A stretch of DNA of 64,000 nt from Acidobacteriota bacterium (lineage in GTDB: Bacteria; Acidobacteriota; Holophagae; Acanthopleuribacterales; Acanthopleuribacteraceae). Below are positions 50,027 through 59,182 of the stretch, piece by piece. Position numbers and translations under genes: made by a program. The stretch lies in assembly GCA_002747255.1 (NCBI GenBank), contig PDUC01000025.1, positions 1 through 64,000 on the forward strand. The letters are read 5' to 3'. The notes under the pieces are model-generated. The model ran no database searches. It saw only the letters and a program-made list of their open reading frames with translations, and was not told the origin of the DNA. How positions within the stretch are numbered: position 1 is the first letter of the stretch; each line of letters begins with the position of its first letter.

Positions 50027-50830
50027 TTGAAGAGAAATATTGAACTTGTATTGGCTTATGATGGTTCGGGTTTTAAAGGTTGGCAGGTCCAACCGGATGT
50101 TCGCACGGTTCAAGGCGTTCTCAACAGAAAGCTGGAAAAACTTCTCGCTGAACCCATTAAGACGATGGGCGCCAGTCGAACCGATTCAGGGGTGCACGCT
50201 CACGATCAGCATGTTACATTTAAAATAGAGAACGCGATTCCGCTGGTTAAGTTGGCAAGAGCGCTCAACCACCACCTTCCAGAGGATGTGAAGCTTGTTC
50301 ATGCCCTGGAAAGAGAGGAGGGTTATTGTGCTCGGCGTTCAGCGCGTGCTAAACACTATGTTTACATAATTAAACAGGGCGAGCAGAAGAATCCCTTTTT
50401 GGGCCGTTATGTATGGTCCATTGAGAGAGATCTCGACTTTTCAGGTATGGCGGCAGCGGCAAGGTGTTTTTCCGGCATCAATGACTTTAAATCTCTTCAA
50501 TGTGTCAGGGACTTTCGCTCCCGAAGTGTTGTTCAAATTTTTTCTTCCCGACTGGAAGAGAACCACGGTCATTTGTGTTTTCATGTCGTTGGCCGAAGTT
50601 TTCTTTACAACATGGTGCGCAACATGGTTGGCGCCTTGATAAAAGTGGGGGTAGGCGATTGGAATGTTGCACAGTTCAAAATAAATCTCTTTTCCGGAGA
50701 TCGAAGTCAAATGGGCGTGACGGCTCCTGCTCATGGATTGCATTTACTTCGTGTTTTTTATAATCGAGAAAGCTATCCGCTGGATGAGGGCAAAGCCATA
50801 CTCAATAGGCATTTTGAGCTCTTGGATTGA
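50027..50830 (+). CDS. truA: tRNA pseudouridine synthase A
   Basis: This 267-aa enzyme converts uridines 38-40 of the tRNA anticodon arm to pseudouridine. The catalytic Asp53 lies in GASRTDSGVHAH, and the second family motif FLYNMVRNMVGALIKVG is near the C-terminus. YDGSGFKGWQVQP is typical. Translation starts at a TTG (50027) with only a distant GAAGG upstream. It appears monocistronic and faces the NTP/NDP exchanger-like gene. Confidence 0.95.
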   Translation: MKRNIELVLAYDGSGFKGWQVQPDVRTVQGVLNRKLEKLLAEPIKTMGASRTDSGVHAHDQHVTFKIENAIPLVKLARALNHHLPEDVKLVHALEREEGYCARRSARAKHYVYIIKQGEQKNPFLGRYVWSIERDLDFSGMAAAARCFSGINDFKSLQCVRDFRSRSVVQIFSSRLEENHGHLCFHVVGRSFLYNMVRNMVGALIKVGVGDWNVAQFKINLFSGDRSQMGVTAPAHGLHLLRVFYNRESYPLDEGKAILNRHFELLD

Positions 50831-51008
50831 AGGCGAATGGGCATCATGCGCAATCGGGTTGGGAGGTCATTGAACGTGTCATTCAATCTAAGCGGAATAC
50901 CCGGACGTTTAATGAGATTTGCCCTTCCCGAATATTTTACTGCCGCTGTGGTTTTGTTGAGGTTGGCGGGAAACGCGAGGTGATGGGCTTGTCTGAAAGC
51001 TCTTTTCG

Positions 51009-52313
51009 CTATTTTTTGACCTGTTGATGTGAGGTATCGCATTCTTTTTGGGGTTGTTTGATGCGCCTTCCGAGCCAGATGCCGGTAGCCCCCCAAAGAA
51101 TGCCTATAGGTGCGGCACCTATTGCAATAAGAGTTAGCGAGGCACCCAAATTTCGGAGTATGCCAAAGATGCCCGCGACGATGGCATCTCCACCACGGTA
51201 AATGAATGTGTCCAGGAAGCTCTTTGCCTTGTATTTTTCCTCTGGCGTCAAAACAGTAAAGAGCGCTTCGTTGGCCGGACGTATTAGCGCAAAATTGGTG
51301 GTTCTTCGCATGACCTGGATGATCGCTATCACCAACGGTGTTGCTGATAAACTGAGCCAGGAGAAGCCCGCAATGGTAATAATGGGCAAGATAACCAGCG
51401 TTTTTCCGATACCAAGCCACCGGATGATTTTTGAGGTCAGGAAGAGTTGGATCAGAACGGTCAAACTGTTAACGGCAAAATCGATGCGCCCGAAAAAGGC
51501 CGCGCGTGCTATTCGGTCTGGAATGTTGCTGTCCACGATGTATGCTTGCTGGAAATAAAAGGCGGTGGAAGTAAAGCTGTAGAGAAAAAGATAGAGACTG
51601 ATACCCAGCAGATACCTGGATTTCAAAAGGAGGTGAACGCCGTTGAAAATGTCTTTGAGGGTTAGCTCTTCTTTTTCGTCTGTAGTTGGTAAAACAACTT
51701 TCTTTATACTTTCATTCTTGTTGATCAGTCGAATGAAAAACACAGCCAGTTCCAAAAGAAGGAAACTAATCAGAATGAGATGGATGCGCCCAAGATGTTC
51801 CACAAGAAAGGCTGTGATTCCTGCTCCTACGAGTCCGCCCAGACTCCCTCCCATGGCGATAAAACCAAAGAGTCTTTTGGCTCGCTCCAAAGAGAAAATA
51901 TCGGCCATGAAACCCCAGAAAACAGTTACCACGAATAAATTGAAAACGCTGACCCACACATAGAAAACGCGTCCCAGCCAAATATGACTCTCTGGTTGCA
52001 GCGTGAGCGATAGAATATAAAAGGTAATGAGGTTGAAAGCAAAAAAATGATAGACAACGGGAATAAAGACCTTTCTCGAGTATCTGGTTACCAGGGCTCC
52101 AAATATGGGTGTAGCCAGCAGCATTCCTGTAAGGGTACCGAGATAGAGCAGAGGCAGGTTGGCAACCCCGCCGGCCACGCCCATTTCTTCTCTTAATGGT
52201 CTCAGGATGTAATAGGAGCTCAAAATACAGAAGAAATAGCAGAAAGAATAGAAACAGCTCTTCTTTTCTTCTTGTTTGATATCCACAAGTTTATTCAGTA
52301 ACGCTACAATCAC
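51009..52313 (-). CDS. MFS-type transporter, NTP/NDP exchanger-like
   Basis: This 434-aa protein has about 12 membrane helices. The motif LSSYYILRPLREEMGVAGG near residue 33 and the RRTTNFALIRPANEALFTVLTPEEKYKAK segment (split, about 340-368) are characteristic of a bacterial MFS branch related to ATP/ADP translocases and often annotated NTP/NDP exchange transporter. In free-living bacteria these probably do not import ATP; their substrate is unknown. The start at 52313 reads MIVALLNKLVDIKQEEKK. It is on the same strand as TonB and the HerA-like ATPase, but 271 bp separates it from TonB. Confidence 0.72.
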   Translation of the reverse strand: MIVALLNKLVDIKQEEKKSCFYSFCYFFCILSSYYILRPLREEMGVAGGVANLPLLYLGTLTGMLLATPIFGALVTRYSRKVFIPVVYHFFAFNLITFYILSLTLQPESHIWLGRVFYVWVSVFNLFVVTVFWGFMADIFSLERAKRLFGFIAMGGSLGGLVGAGITAFLVEHLGRIHLILISFLLLELAVFFIRLINKNESIKKVVLPTTDEKEELTLKDIFNGVHLLLKSRYLLGISLYLFLYSFTSTAFYFQQAYIVDSNIPDRIARAAFFGRIDFAVNSLTVLIQLFLTSKIIRWLGIGKTLVILPIITIAGFSWLSLSATPLVIAIIQVMRRTTNFALIRPANEALFTVLTPEEKYKAKSFLDTFIYRGGDAIVAGIFGILRNLGASLTLIAIGAAPIGILWGATGIWLGRRIKQPQKECDTSHQQVKK

Positions 52314-52584
52314 TTCTTGTTCCCTGCAAGCTCAGTTAGATCCATTTTAAATAGTTCTTTTAAAAATGTCTATGGAATCTCGGTTGTGACGATGGTGAAC
52401 CTGCTTCAGGCTGATCCGAACGATGGTCAAAAGAAACAATAAACAGGTCATCTGCACAGGTATCTTGAAAGCGCAAACAGCAAACTCTTCTTTAGCGTGC
52501 GCAAACAAGGCTTGTCCGATGGGTGTGGTTGTATCTTGGTAGAAAAAGCTATAAGCTGAGCGTTTTGCGGTCTCACCTGTTTGT

Positions 52585-53637
52585 TCATCGGGGTGGACGC
52601 ACATTGTAGTAGAACCCGAATTTAATGGGAATCCACTCTTCTTCGATGTGGGCTGGAAGGGGTGGAGCCGGATGCGTATTGACAATGGCGTTGAGCGATG
52701 AAATATCGAGAGCCTCAAAGCCGCTGTCTGTCAAAATATGCGCCTCCGTAATGGAGCCGTTCTGGTGTAACTTGAACTCGATTGTATTGACTCCCGAGGC
52801 CTCCAGGCGCGCAATATTGGGGATTCGCCAGTTTCCTCTGACTAATTCTATGAATCGCTTTAAGTAGGGGCCAAGGTCGTGGCCTGCCGTATCGACACTG
52901 AAACCGATATTGGGCATGGCTTTTCCCTGCAGGTTGTCGTGTTGCCTCATCTCTCTCTCGGCATGTTTGTTGCGATACATGGTCTGTTTGGACATGGCTT
53001 TTTCAGCCGCGTTATGAGCTTTTTCCAGGTCTTCTTTGGTGGGTGGCTGATAGGGTTTGGGCGCGCCTGACCAGGTGGGCAATTGACCGATCTTGGCAAC
53101 GTGTTTCTTCTCCTTCATGTCACGATCATCTTTTTCAGGCTCTTCTATTTCCTTTGGCTGCTCCTGAGGTTTTTCCATGGGAACCGCAGGAAGCGGCAGC
53201 GGTTGACTTACCGCTTCCTCCATCTTGGTTTGCGGTCCAGAAGACGGTTCTGGACTGGGGTCGTTGCGCTGTTTTAATTCAAACGTATCGCCTTTTGAAA
53301 AGGGGTCTTCATTTTCAGGTTCCATTTCTTCATTGGTCATGGACTTGGCTATTCTAGTGGCGTCTGAATGTGGAACGTCCTCTTTCGGCTTCACTTCATC
53401 TTCAGGGCTTTCAACAAACCGGAAGCGCATATCTCTCCGCAGTTCTTGCTGCTCTCTTTTTAACTGTTCGAGTTCCTCGGTTGATATTCGAAATTCCAGG
53501 GCATTGGTTTGATCCAGAACGAGGAAAAGAAGTAGCGTTAGAAAAAGGGCGTATGTCACACCTGACTTCAGCGTAAATGAAGGAGGTTCAATTTCACGAA
53601 ACTGATAGGACAATCCTGACTCCAAAACTAAATGCAC
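52585..53637 (-). CDS. TonB-type energy transducer
   Basis: This 350-aa protein has a cytoplasmic N-terminus, one membrane helix (about 26-42, VTYALFLTLLLFLVLD), a long Pro/Glu/Lys-rich periplasmic linker and a C-terminal TonB/TolA-like domain. The end has NTIEFKLHQNGSITEAHILTDSGFEALDISSLNAIV (in part) and HPAPPLP, the TonB C-terminal pattern. It starts at GTG (53637) without a strong ribosome binding site. No exbB/exbD or TonB-dependent receptor lies in the window. It follows the HerA-like gene by 90 bp. Confidence 0.8.
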   Translation of the reverse strand: MHLVLESGLSYQFREIEPPSFTLKSGVTYALFLTLLLFLVLDQTNALEFRISTEELEQLKREQQELRRDMRFRFVESPEDEVKPKEDVPHSDATRIAKSMTNEEMEPENEDPFSKGDTFELKQRNDPSPEPSSGPQTKMEEAVSQPLPLPAVPMEKPQEQPKEIEEPEKDDRDMKEKKHVAKIGQLPTWSGAPKPYQPPTKEDLEKAHNAAEKAMSKQTMYRNKHAEREMRQHDNLQGKAMPNIGFSVDTAGHDLGPYLKRFIELVRGNWRIPNIARLEASGVNTIEFKLHQNGSITEAHILTDSGFEALDISSLNAIVNTHPAPPLPAHIEEEWIPIKFGFYYNVRPPR

Positions 53638-53727
53638 TAAGAACCCCGTCGATCAGATCTAATAAGGGTCCAAAGACCATCATTCTAACATCAAATTTTA
53701 ATCACTCCGCAGGGTGTTGTGATCATT

Positions 53728-56136
53728 TTACATTATGTCGAGATCCAGCTCGGGTTCCCAGAGAAGGGTCACTTCCACATCAAACACGTCCTGACGACGG
53801 GGGCTGATGGAGAGAGTTGTCGGTTGATAGCGGGATGGATCGTATTGAGCCGCACATCGGTGAAGTTCGACCTCCATCTCGCTGACTAAATCTTTGTGTT
53901 CCTTTTCCAGTTGAGAGGCGAGCTCTTCTGCTCTTTTTACATCGCCCCGCTCTTTGTACACCCGGCTTGCACCTTTCATGCTGCTGACAGAACGGCTGCC
54001 TATTCTCGATGAACGTCCTTTCCGACCAAACAGCGCACCCAGCACAGCAACTCCAAAGGAGAGCGCCGTGTCCACTGTCTTGGCTTTGACATCGGCTTTT
54101 TCCTTGTCGATTTTGGCATAGGCACTATCGATCTTTTTCTCGATTCGGTCCAGTTTGGTTTGATAGGAAGATGTCATTTTTTCCATAGCCTTATCTTTTT
54201 CCGCGCGAACCGCATCGGCAATTCTGCTTTGAAAGGCAACTGTCGATTCATCAGGCCTGGATTCCAGCTTTAATTCAGGTACAGTTAGCAGGTCCAGTTT
54301 GTAATTTCGATAGACGAAATCGGATAAGGCCTTTTCATAGGTCGAAAGGGTTTTCTGTTCCTGAACATCAGATGGTAATGGACTGTAGACAGCCTTCTCT
54401 GCAGGTGGTTTTGGAAGAAGATGTTCGGCTTTGTATTCATTGGGCTGACTCTTCTTCCAGTCCACTTCTTGATCATTCGCGTCGAGACGAAGTATTAGCG
54501 AGAGCTGCCTTGATTCGTCGATACCTCGCTTCGCATTAAAAAAACGAACGGTGGCTGTTCCCATCAGACTGGGTGTGTAGTGCAGCTCTTCTAGGGGTAT
54601 GAGCGGCAGAGCGTATTTCTGAAGAACACCCGTACTCAAGATAGGTCGTTGTTGCAAGGCTGTTTTTTCTTGCTCTTTCTGAGGTTTCTGTAAGGCTGGG
54701 CTGGATTGGGAAACGGTATTGGTTCCCTGGCTTGCCTGCTTGAGTTTTGCTATGTCCGACAGGGAAATAGGCCCTTTTAAATAGGACAAGACCCAGCGGG
54801 AACCAAAGAGCAGCGGCCCATCGTTGTGGACGGAATGAAGTAGAAAGGTTCTGCTTTTCATATTGGCCAGTTGGTTGGCAATCGTTTTTTCGTCCATGTT
54901 TTTTGCGGAAGAGCGAATGCCATCGATGACCCTTTTTTGATCTTGGGGTGTTTGAAGTCTGCCAATGAACCAGGTGCCGATGTTGGAAAGCCCCTTGTAA
55001 TCAAGATCGACAGGATTCTGTGTGGCCAGAATAACTCCAACCCCGAAAGCACGCGCCTGTTTGAGCAGCAACAGCATGGGCTTTTTAGACGGAGGATTTG
55101 CTGTTGGCGGGAAGAAACCGAAAATTTCATCCATATAGAGACAAGCTTTAAGGGCTGAGCTGCCTTCCTGTCTCCTCATCCATGAAATAAAGCGGTTGAG
55201 AAGCAGGGTAACAAAGAACATGCGCTCACTGTCACTGAGATGTGAGATAGAGAAAATGCAGACTCTGGGCTTGCCTTCAGGCGTGTAGAGCATTTCTTGA
55301 ATGTCCAGGGGCTCACCCTGTATCCAGGCCGAGAAACCTGGACTGGCCAAAATGTTGTTGAGCTGCATGGCTAGATCCATTCGTTTGGACTGAGGATAAA
55401 ACTGATCAAGAGGGAAAACGCCTATTTTCTGGAAAGGAGGGGATACCACTTGCCCGATCAGTTCCTCCATGGTCAGACTTTTACCTTCAGTCCAGTAGTG
55501 AAGAAGGATGCAGCTGATAAGGATGTGCTCGCGACTTTTCAAGGGGTCAGCGGAGATATCGATCAGAGCTAAAAGGGAAGTGACCGTGGCATTGATCAAA
55601 CTGTTTAAAGTGCTTCGCTCTCTAATGAGATCCTCACTCGGGGCATCAAACTGTTTTAAGATTGAAACGCTGTTTCCGGCGGTGTGTCCAGGAGTGTAAA
55701 CCGTAAATTCTGCCTTACTTTTTAATGCGGCTATTCTTGATTTATCCTGACCATAACTGTTGATACCCGCTTCCCATTTTTGTGCTGTTTTTTCCGCCAG
55801 CTCAGGGATGCTTAGTTTTTTTCTCCGGGCATCCGCGGGATCGATCCAGGGCTCAAAGTCTTTTCCTCTCAATTCAGGGAACGTCAACAGCAAATTAGCC
55901 ATGTCCCCTTTGGGGTCGATGACAATGGACGGTATTCCGTCAATGGCGGCTTCTTCAATGAGACCCACCCCCAAACCTGTTTTTCCGCTTCCTGTCATTC
56001 CTATTACCACAGCGTGAGTGGTTAAATTCTTGTTTTTGTAAAGCAGCGGGTAGGCTGTATCTTCTCCAGTTTGTATGTTCTTTTCTTTACCCAGGTAAAA
56101 TAGATCCAGTTTTTCAAAACTATTTTTATCCATCAT
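53728..56136 (-). CDS. HerA/FtsK-like AAA+ ATPase with long coiled-coil C-terminus
   Basis: This 802-aa protein has a HerA-type ATPase core: Walker A GMTGSGKTGLGVG (about residue 45), IVIDPKGDMANLL, Walker B CLYMDEIFGFFPP, and the sensor ILATQNPVDLDYKGLSNIGTWFIGRLQ (in part). The C-terminal 350 residues contain a proline-rich linker and coiled coil (MEKMTSSYQTKLDRIEKKID, about 670-700) and a glycine-rich stretch near 715. HerA proteins with NurA resect DNA ends, and related DUF853-type ATPases have unknown roles; no nurA is present. ATG at 56136 is chosen over a TTG at 56154. Confidence 0.78.
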   Translation of the reverse strand: MMDKNSFEKLDLFYLGKEKNIQTGEDTAYPLLYKNKNLTTHAVVIGMTGSGKTGLGVGLIEEAAIDGIPSIVIDPKGDMANLLLTFPELRGKDFEPWIDPADARRKKLSIPELAEKTAQKWEAGINSYGQDKSRIAALKSKAEFTVYTPGHTAGNSVSILKQFDAPSEDLIRERSTLNSLINATVTSLLALIDISADPLKSREHILISCILLHYWTEGKSLTMEELIGQVVSPPFQKIGVFPLDQFYPQSKRMDLAMQLNNILASPGFSAWIQGEPLDIQEMLYTPEGKPRVCIFSISHLSDSERMFFVTLLLNRFISWMRRQEGSSALKACLYMDEIFGFFPPTANPPSKKPMLLLLKQARAFGVGVILATQNPVDLDYKGLSNIGTWFIGRLQTPQDQKRVIDGIRSSAKNMDEKTIANQLANMKSRTFLLHSVHNDGPLLFGSRWVLSYLKGPISLSDIAKLKQASQGTNTVSQSSPALQKPQKEQEKTALQQRPILSTGVLQKYALPLIPLEELHYTPSLMGTATVRFFNAKRGIDESRQLSLILRLDANDQEVDWKKSQPNEYKAEHLLPKPPAEKAVYSPLPSDVQEQKTLSTYEKALSDFVYRNYKLDLLTVPELKLESRPDESTVAFQSRIADAVRAEKDKAMEKMTSSYQTKLDRIEKKIDSAYAKIDKEKADVKAKTVDTALSFGVAVLGALFGRKGRSSRIGSRSVSSMKGASRVYKERGDVKRAEELASQLEKEHKDLVSEMEVELHRCAAQYDPSRYQPTTLSISPRRQDVFDVEVTLLWEPELDLDIM

Positions 56137-56263
56137 TTCTCGTCTCGTTGTCAATTAAACTAAACCCTTCATGTGCTGAATTGGCAGGTCTGATTCAATT
56201 ATAACAGCTGCGACTGAAAACAGAAGAAGCGATACCTGCCTTACCTGACGCTATGATTCTCTG

Positions 56264-56292
56264 TTGACATTGGTTTACATATCAACAATGAT
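56264..56292 (+). promoter_or_regulatory. Candidate promoter of the O-antigen ligase gene
   Basis: A consensus TTGACA (56264-56269) is followed after 17 bp by AATGAT (56287-56292), a weak -10. The start codon is about 120 bp downstream. Confidence 0.3.
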
Positions 56293-56413
56293 TAGACGTC
56301 CTGTAAGCGCTTAGGGTTCACTCCAGGTGCTTAAATGAAAAGGGGAGTTGTCTGTTCTTCCGCTTTTTGTCTAAAGTGAATACGTGTTTCCATATCAGGT
56401 CAATCGTTCCATA

Positions 56414-57649
56414 ATGAATCACAATAATCATTTGAAAACACTTGTTTATCTCAGTTTTGCTTCCTATTTTCTGGGCATCGCCATGATGCAGTTAATGGTT
56501 TTTCTGCTATTCTTGACGGGCATTTACACTGCGGTCAAAAACCGAACTCCATTTGCCGGACCTCTTGTATTGAATACTCAGGCTTTTTTATTTATGTTTG
56601 CCATATGCCTGAGTGCTGTCTGGAATGCTTATGCCCATGGTTACTCTGAGGAGATCAAATTTCATTGGGCTTTTCTCGTGTTTTGGTTTATTGACAGAGA
56701 ACTCATAAAAGAACTTGACTGGAACAAGCTGTTTTTTTTCACGATCATTGCCTCCATCCCCAGTATCATTCGAAGTTTTGCCTGGTTATGTCAACCCGAT
56801 GAAATTGCATGGGCCTTTAAAGTGGGCTTCAGTACTTATCCGCGTGCTTTTGGGTTCAACGCCAATACCATAACCTATTCAGAAGGTCTTATTGCACTTA
56901 TTGCCTGGATTTTTGCTTATATCACTTTTAATGAAAACAAACAGAAAAAACGCTTCCTTCTGCTCGTTGTATTATCTGCACTGTTGATTATCACCTTTTC
57001 AAGAGTGCGTTCCGGCTGGCTCGCCTTTCTGATTATAAGCTTTGTGCATGGAGTAACTTATGCTCCCCATCGAAAGGTCGTTCTCGGTTTCTTCTGCCTT
57101 CTGATTGGTGGTTTTTTCATCGCATTGATGATTTTTGGTTTTAATTTTGAGTCCATATTGGAGAGGCAGGAACTGTTACTCAGGGGAATCAATCTGTTCC
57201 TCGAGCATCCCATTTTGGGGATTGGGCCTGACCGTTTTGATTTTTATCCTCCCATATCCAGTGGTCTCACTTCACATCCGCATAATACCATAGTCGGTAT
57301 CGCCTCCGAGACCGGGGTCATAGGGTTGGCCTTCTTTTTACTTTTCACTTTATCGCTCATGAGAAGGTCCTATCAATTATTCAGAGCCTATCGTGGAAGA
57401 AAAACACCACTGGCCTGGGTAACTCGAGCCCTGTTTTATGTCAATATCTCTTTTTGGGTCTTTGGGTTGAGTGACTATAACTTCGGCTCGACAGAGGTCC
57501 TTTTACTGCATATCCTGCACTGGGCTGTGATTGTAAGAATACCCATGCCGGATGAAGAGGCAGCAAAGAAAGGTGACAGCCGCTTACTTAAAACAAAAAG
57601 TGTCCTCAGTCAAAGCAATACCGATAGCAGCGGGATGTTGGGTATTTAG
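56414..57649 (+). CDS. O-antigen ligase / polymerase family membrane protein
   Basis: This 411-aa protein has about 10-12 membrane helices. It carries the Wzy_C/WaaL-type motif SRVRSGWLAFLIISFVHG (about residue 200) and the large-loop HPILGIGPDRFDFYPP...SHPHNTIVGIASETGVIGLA (in part). The family attaches or polymerises O-antigen, or transfers sugars to lipid A-core or protein. A start at 56414 reads MNHNNHLKTLVYL; a GTG at 56384 is possible, and neither has a clear ribosome binding site. The tail is hydrophilic. It is unlinked from rmlA and the glycosyltransferase. Confidence 0.82.
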   Translation: MNHNNHLKTLVYLSFASYFLGIAMMQLMVFLLFLTGIYTAVKNRTPFAGPLVLNTQAFLFMFAICLSAVWNAYAHGYSEEIKFHWAFLVFWFIDRELIKELDWNKLFFFTIIASIPSIIRSFAWLCQPDEIAWAFKVGFSTYPRAFGFNANTITYSEGLIALIAWIFAYITFNENKQKKRFLLLVVLSALLIITFSRVRSGWLAFLIISFVHGVTYAPHRKVVLGFFCLLIGGFFIALMIFGFNFESILERQELLLRGINLFLEHPILGIGPDRFDFYPPISSGLTSHPHNTIVGIASETGVIGLAFFLLFTLSLMRRSYQLFRAYRGRKTPLAWVTRALFYVNISFWVFGLSDYNFGSTEVLLLHILHWAVIVRIPMPDEEAAKKGDSRLLKTKSVLSQSNTDSSGMLGI

Positions 57650-57995
57650 GGGCAACGCAATACGGATTCAGCCAGACTGCTCTGGTGCAAGTGTTCCAAT
57701 GCGGGTTTGGTTCTAGGAGATCACACCTGCCGGTTGTGCTGTTCGTCGTTTTTTCGCGATTGCGCGACTTTTTTCAATGGCAGGAACAAACGCCTTTATT
57801 TCTTTTATGTTAGAACCAAAACGAACTCAAGAGGTGTAACTCTTTGGTTACATTTTACCATGCGTCTTTTCGGCCGAGCGATTAACTTCAGCAATATCAG
57901 TAATTGTAAATTTGAAGATGGTGACTCTGTGGTACAGCCTTTGCCCATAAGGGGGTAGTGGTTGTTAACCACACTAAGAAATAAGGAGTCATATT
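57650..57995. other. Intergenic region with nested inverted repeats
   Basis: This 346-bp gap has no supported gene. Three nested pairs stand out: TTTGGTTCTA (57706-57715)/TAGAACCAAA (57811-57820); CCTGCC (57726-57731)/GGCAGG (57779-57784); and TCGCG/CGCGA (57754-57758/57763-57767). Six T (57769-57774) follow the last pair, which could act as a weak terminator for the ligase gene. The nesting also fits a structured RNA. Confidence 0.45.
57754..57774 (+). terminator. Short GC-rich hairpin with T6, possible terminator of the ligase gene
   Basis: TCGCG-ATTG-CGCGA is followed by C and six T. The stem is only 5 bp, so strength is uncertain. Confidence 0.4.
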
Positions 57996-58292
57996 ATGAA
58001 ACAAAGTATCATTACATCACTAAAGGTTGTGCTGTTTCTGTTTCCTTTTGCTTTTGCCATGGCAGGCGAAGCACCTCAAGTTAAACAGAAAGCAAAAGCT
58101 GAAGTTGTCAACATCAATACCGCCACTGTTGAGGAACTAACCTCTCTACCTCGGATTGGACCTGAAATTGCCAAACGCATACTTGAATTCCGACAAGAGC
58201 ACAAGGGCTTTAAAAAGGTTGAGGAAATTATGAATATCAAGGGTATTGGAACCAAGACGTTTAATAAATTGAAGCCTTTTATCAAAGTTTAG
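57996..58292 (+). CDS. Secreted helix-hairpin-helix protein (ComEA-like)
   Basis: This 98-aa protein has a signal peptide (SLKVVLFLFPFAFAMAG) and a tandem helix-hairpin-helix domain: VNINTATVEELTSLPRIGPEIAKRILEFR and KKVEEIMNIKGIGTKTFNKLKPFI. This is the standard short ComEA form, which binds DNA in the periplasm during natural transformation in competent species. AAGGAG precedes the ATG. No comEC or pil genes are adjacent; a lone pseudopilin lies 245 bp downstream. The protein may have another role, since short HhH proteins are widespread. Confidence 0.88.
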   Translation: MKQSIITSLKVVLFLFPFAFAMAGEAPQVKQKAKAEVVNINTATVEELTSLPRIGPEIAKRILEFRQEHKGFKKVEEIMNIKGIGTKTFNKLKPFIKV

Positions 58293-58536
58293 CGCGTTGT
58301 AACCGACAGGCTGGATAAATAAATCCCAATCGCATTTTATTATCGCAAGGGTCATGCACTCTATTGGAAAGCTGTTGCAGCCCTGGTATCTACCTATGGG
58401 TCACCAGCATGAAAAAAGGTTCTTAGAGTGAAATATGTGTGAAAACCAAAGCGACTGGCTGTCAGCTTTTGAACCTGACAGCCAATTGCGGTCGGCACGG
58501 AATACGATGTTGGATATCAACACCATGGAGGAAACA

Positions 58537-59073
58537 ATGCAAAAGGCTTATTCACTGATGGAATTGGCCATGGTTATGGCGATCAATGTCCTTATCGCTA
58601 CTTTTTCAATTCCGATACTAATTCATCCGGTTCGAGATTCCCATTTCGATAACTTTGCTTGCGAGTTAACCAGTCATTTGGTTTCGGCGAGACGCCTTGC
58701 GCAAATTACGGGTCGATCGGTCTGGTTTTCTGTTAAACGGGCACCAGAGGAACGCTATCGAATCAGTATGGACTCAAGAGATGGTGTTATCGAAGCCAAG
58801 TCTGTGTTTGGTTCGGGATATTCAAGCGACATTGTCAATGAGCTTCCTGGCTTCGACCTGCCGCATCCCACATCGGGTCAACCCATTGTCCAGGCGTTCA
58901 GTTCGACTCATTCCAATGGAATTGTCTTTAAAGACAGAGGCTCGAGCACTGGAACGGTGGTGTTTTACGATAGGGGTTCACGGGTGTTGAGCGTTGTCTT
59001 CTCGGGTCAAACGGGCAGGTTTAGAGTCTTTTTATGGAATGAGTCAACGGCGTCCTGGAGCGTCTTTTTTTAA
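58537..59073 (+). CDS. Pseudopilin (GspH/FimT-like) with altered cleavage site
   Basis: This 178-aa protein starts MQKAYSLMELAMVMAINVLI, a type IV prepilin-like N-terminus. The conserved Glu at +5 is present (YSLME), but the residue before the cleavage site is Ala instead of Gly. A 20-residue helix follows. The C-terminal half is beta-rich, with repeated G-S-S-T-G and RGSRVLSVVFSGQTGRFRV, like GspH/FimT minor pilins. ATG at 58537 has GGAGG five bases upstream; the frame is open back to 58435 but that part is not conserved-looking. It is isolated from other pilin genes. Confidence 0.75.
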   Translation: MQKAYSLMELAMVMAINVLIATFSIPILIHPVRDSHFDNFACELTSHLVSARRLAQITGRSVWFSVKRAPEERYRISMDSRDGVIEAKSVFGSGYSSDIVNELPGFDLPHPTSGQPIVQAFSSTHSNGIVFKDRGSSTGTVVFYDRGSRVLSVVFSGQTGRFRVFLWNESTASWSVFF

Positions 59074-59182
59074 GCGGTGTTTATATGAAACGTCGCAAGA
59101 GAAATGCGGGCCGGATATCGCGTTTAGCTTCAGTATGAAACCAGTGTGTTTTTAACGAATACAATACAAGGAGATTGGGAAG

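Noticed and set aside
52347-52718. Minus-strand frame of 123 codons after tonB
   Set aside because: More than a third overlaps tonB in another frame, and the remainder lacks a ribosome binding site, although one hydrophobic stretch is present.
57707-57958. Plus-strand frame of 83 codons before the comEA-like gene
   Set aside because: The region is dominated by inverted repeats, and the frame has no ribosome binding site.
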